A stretch of 50,041 bases of DNA from Spirogloea muscicola (taxonomy: Eukaryota > Streptophyta > Zygnematophyceae > Spirogloeales > Spirogloeaceae): the NCBI GenBank assembly GCA_009602725.1, contig WELB01000040.1, forward strand, positions 628,378 to 678,418. The letters run 5' to 3'. Position numbers and translations under genes: made by a program. How positions within the stretch are numbered: position 1 is the first letter of the stretch; each line of letters begins with the position of its first letter. Positions 46,930 through 50,041 of the stretch are shown one piece after another. The notes beneath the pieces were generated by a model. That model searched no databases. It had not been told where the DNA came from and saw nothing but the letters and a program-made list of their open reading frames with translations.

Positions 46930-49900
46930 CTACAATGGCGAGAGCAAGATGGACTCTCGGGACAGTGACGTCGATCTCTCAATGGGCTCTGCTGGCAGCT
47001 GCTCCATTCGCACATAGTTCAAACCAGCGCCCTTGGGAATCTCCTCGCGCAGCATGGTTCCCATGGCCCCCTGTGGCAGGCCGCCATGGGCTCCAAAGGT
47101 GGCATGGACGCCGTAGCAGACATAAAGGAGGACAGTGAGGCCAGTCCAGGTGGCAAAGCGGATGTACGAGTGGACATCAAGAGTTGAGAGCAGGAAGGTG
47201 TTCAGGAGAATGGAGAAAGAGGGCAGCCAGGGCATCAGGGGGACAGCGAAGGAGGTGGGCGCTGGAAGCGGTGCAATGAATACCTGCACAAAGAATCCAG
47301 ATTGATCAAGCAACGACCTTGGCATACAGTTGCAGAAGAGTACATGCAACTTGACACTAGACTTTGCAGTGGCCAAGTGATACTCAAGTTGCTAGCTCAT
47401 ACACCAGATGAGACTGGAGCCAAGAGATGCCACTGACAACAGAGAGCGAAGTCCTGAAAGCTGAGATGTGTGACAAGGACACTCCCAGCTGGCAACAGAG
47501 TGGACTCGGACAGCGTGTGGAAAGGCACCTGCATAGACAGAGTGGAGGCTGCCCACAGGGTGCCAAAGACCGCAGGGCCAATGAACGAGTCGCTGAGCTG
47601 GTACGAAATGCTGACCCCCAGGGAGGCAGCGGTGATGGCCGCCAGGTGGACCAGGAGCCACTTGGGGTTGTCACCTGGGGCGAAGCGGCGCTTGAAGAGC
47701 ATGGCGGCGGCAACAAGGAGGAAGATAAAGAGTGTGCCAATGGACACCATGTTGGCCAGCACATCCAGGCTGGTGAAGAATGCAATCATAGACGTCAAGA
47801 TGCCTGGGTCATAGACAGAGAGATGCTGAGTAACAGAGCACTACAATGCGCCAGCATTGTCACCTCGGACCAACTGCAAAAATAGAGAACAGTCTCTGCC
47901 TGCACTAAATAAAGAACCTGTACTACTTTCAAGAACCTGTACTACATGTCATATGAGTGTATATGATTGGGCTTCTAGTGACAAGACTCACGGTTTTCTC
48001 CTACTGAAGTTTGAAACACATTACAGCTTAGGGTGATCCGGCCTTGATAAAGCGCAAGAAGGCACCTACCTAGCAGGATGGTGGCGTTGATGGGCGTGCC
48101 ACGAGCCTCATGGACAGAGGCCAGGAACTTGGGGATGAGGTGGGAGCGGCCGAGGACGCAGGTCACGCGTGCCTGGCCGATGAGGCTTACAAGCAGCGAC
48201 GTGATTAGGCCAGTGATGGCTCCGAAGGCCACAACATAGCGCGCCCACTTCCAGCCCGCCACCTCATTGAACGCTGTTGAGAACGGGGCATTGATGTCGA
48301 TGAGGTTGTACGGGACCATCATGCAGAGGGCGAGCGTCATGAGCACGTATATGCCCGCCACGATAACAACTGAGCCGATGATTCCAACCGGCAGGTCCCG
48401 TGACGGCTTCTTGACTTCCTCTGCCAGGGTGGCCACCGAGTCGAAACTGGGACAGGGAGTACACTAATATTCAGCTCACGCTGCATTCCTTGGGACTACT
48501 ACATGCAAAGGCATAGCTGCCAGCTCGTTGAGCTCATTATGAGCTTCAGACTTTGGCAACTCCTTGCTCCACTGGACCTGGCTCAAGGGTCGTGAACTTA
48601 TGAAGCTGGATGGTAGATTGGCTTGTCTGCCAAGTGGTGGGTAGAAAGCACAAAGCTAAGAATGTTCACAACCACACACGACTACAAAGCCCGCTGTGCC
48701 CCTAAGGTCTACTGCTGCCTATGGTATGTCCATTCTTACCCTATGAAGCTGAAGAAGATGAGCGCGGCTGCATCAAAAATGCCCCTGGAACCATAGGGTG
48801 TGAAATTGCGCGTCACGTTCTTGGAGTTGCCCTCCACAAAGCCCGCCACAATGATGAAGAAGACAACCAAAAGATTGAGCGCAGTAACGACCATGTTGAA
48901 CCAGGAGCTGTCCTTGGTGCCATAGCAGAGCATCACTGAGAGGACCGCCACGAGCTGCAAGCAGTTGGCAAGACAAGCATCCTTGTTTCACCCTCCAATG
49001 CAATGCAATCCCCCATAACAAGCTCTCAGGAAGAATTACACAGGCACAGTGTACATTGCAATCCAAAATTGCATCAGAAAATCCATTGAACCAGGTGTAG
49101 CTTGCTTTCTGCACGAGTGCTAGACAGACTCAGATCCGATAGCCCTCAAGCTTAATGCATAAGCAAGAGCGTGGCTGACATTGCCATGACAAGCTCATGG
49201 ATGCCATGCCTAGGGCAAATGTTGCTCACCGCAACAGCAATGGGGTCGAGCTCAGCAAGGCTGGTGTGTATCCGGAAAGCGTCAGAGTGCTGGCCACAGA
49301 GGGAGGCGAAGTAGGAGGTGAAGCCACGGGCGACGACCGCCGAGGAGAGCAGGTACTCCATGAGGATGTTGGAGGCGCCGAGGAAGGCCACGCCCTCGCC
49401 GAAGGTGACGTAGAGGTAGCTGAAGGCGCCACCGGCCACCGGCATCTCGACGGCGAACTCGGTGTAGCAGAAGGCCGAGAGGAGCGCGGAGAGCGCCGAC
49501 ACGAGGTACGCGATGGCCACCGCGGGCCCGGCGTGCAGCTTGGCGGCGACGCCCGTCACCACAAAGACGCCTGCGTGGAGGAGGAACCAGTGAACGGCAG
49601 CGGCGGTGATGATGAGCGAGCAGGACCTCATCGCTATCTCAACGAGCACAAGCCTGAGCTCGGGGCTTCTCGGTTGCACAGCTCTGGCGGCCTCGAGAAG
49701 CTCCGCAACTGCGACATACTTGCGGCAAGCCAGGCTGCGGCAACGGGAATGAATGACTGATGATGAATAATGAATAATAGATATGGAAAATCACGACAGC
49801 AGCGCAAGGCCTGGGGCACCTGCTCCGATGATGCCGCCCATGCCGAAGAGCAGGGCGTCGAAGCCGTTGAGGTCCTTGCGCATCTCGCCGCGGCTCTCGA

Positions 49901-50000
49901 GGCGGTCCGCCGTCAGCTCCTCCGCGACAGACTTCCGGAAGAAGGCGCGTTGGCGCAGGCGCTGCGGAGTCTCCCGCACCGCCTGCCGCACGGCGTCCAT
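46930..50000 (-). CDS. Cationic amino acid transporter (CAT family, APC superfamily)
   Basis: Membrane carrier for Arg/Lys-type amino acids, plasma membrane or vacuole. Exons: 49820-50000, 49230-49570, 48740-48954, 48070-48446, 47529-47803, 46930-47283, all in phase (580 residues, normal for plant CATs). The N-terminal cytosolic part ends MRKDLNGFDALLFGMGGIIG, with the unwound helix-1 motif G(I)IGAG-VFVVTG. Other landmarks are AVEMPVAGGAFSYLYVTFGE, NILMEYLLSSAVVARGFTSY, IFFSFIGFDSVATLAEEVK, PSRDLPVGIIGS, GQARVTCVLGRSHLIPKFL and FAVPLMPWLPSFSILLN. About 14 helices are expected. Only 41 bases of GGC-rich leader lie upstream before the window ends. The N-terminus is probably complete (MDAVRQAVRETPQRLRQRAF). 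Basal regulation cannot be judged. Confidence 0.95.
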
Positions 50001-50041
50001 CGCGCCCCGCCGCGGCTACCGCCCCGCGGCGGCGGCGGCGG

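Overview
The window is nuclear DNA of a eukaryote, most likely a green alga (chlorophyte, perhaps trebouxiophyte). The genes carry many short spliceosomal introns (GT...TGCAG). The gene set is plant-like: a MAP3K-epsilon kinase, an AP2-domain transcription factor, a plastid-type BASS transporter, a plant-type cationic amino acid transporter and mitochondrial COQ5. A TTTAGGG telomere-type tract is also present. The species cannot be fixed from the sequence alone.

Layout. 1-3.1 kb: repeat-derived DNA with an inverted pair of decayed coding copies. 3.7-12.8 kb (+): a MAP3K-epsilon/Cdc7-like kinase of more than 20 exons. 12.8-16.2 kb: no gene recognised. 16.7-18.0 kb (+): AP2-domain factor. 18.4-19.0 kb (-): uncharacterised ORF. 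20.06-21.61 kb (-) and 24.66-26.27 kb (+): two closely related SDR oxidoreductases, head to head, separated by 3 kb of retroelement debris. 28.2-30.5 kb (-): BASS family transporter. 31.4-33.6 kb: retroelement cluster. 35.0-37.4 kb (+): COQ5. 38.1-41.0 kb (-): membrane-anchored alpha/beta hydrolase of unknown substrate, with a telomere-repeat tract in its last intron. 42.0-44.5 kb: second retroelement cluster. 45.0-46.4 kb (+): third SDR paralogue. 46.9-50.0 kb (-): cationic amino acid transporter.

Exon boundaries were placed by hand from GT/AG sites, reading phase and family similarity. For the three SDRs, COQ5, BASS, the hydrolase and the transporter, every exon joins in phase and the total is a multiple of three. 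These are ordinary housekeeping or signalling genes and do not form a pathway together.

The most unusual content is a non-LTR retrotransposon family. At least seven fragments of its C-terminal region (zinc-knuckle plus a restriction-like endonuclease domain) are present. They end in a conserved 3' tail with a GC-rich stem-loop, and about twenty copies of that stem-loop are scattered through the window, many without coding sequence. In two clusters the fragments lie head to tail, each starting directly after the tail of the previous copy. This suggests insertion into, or template jumping from, the element's own tail.
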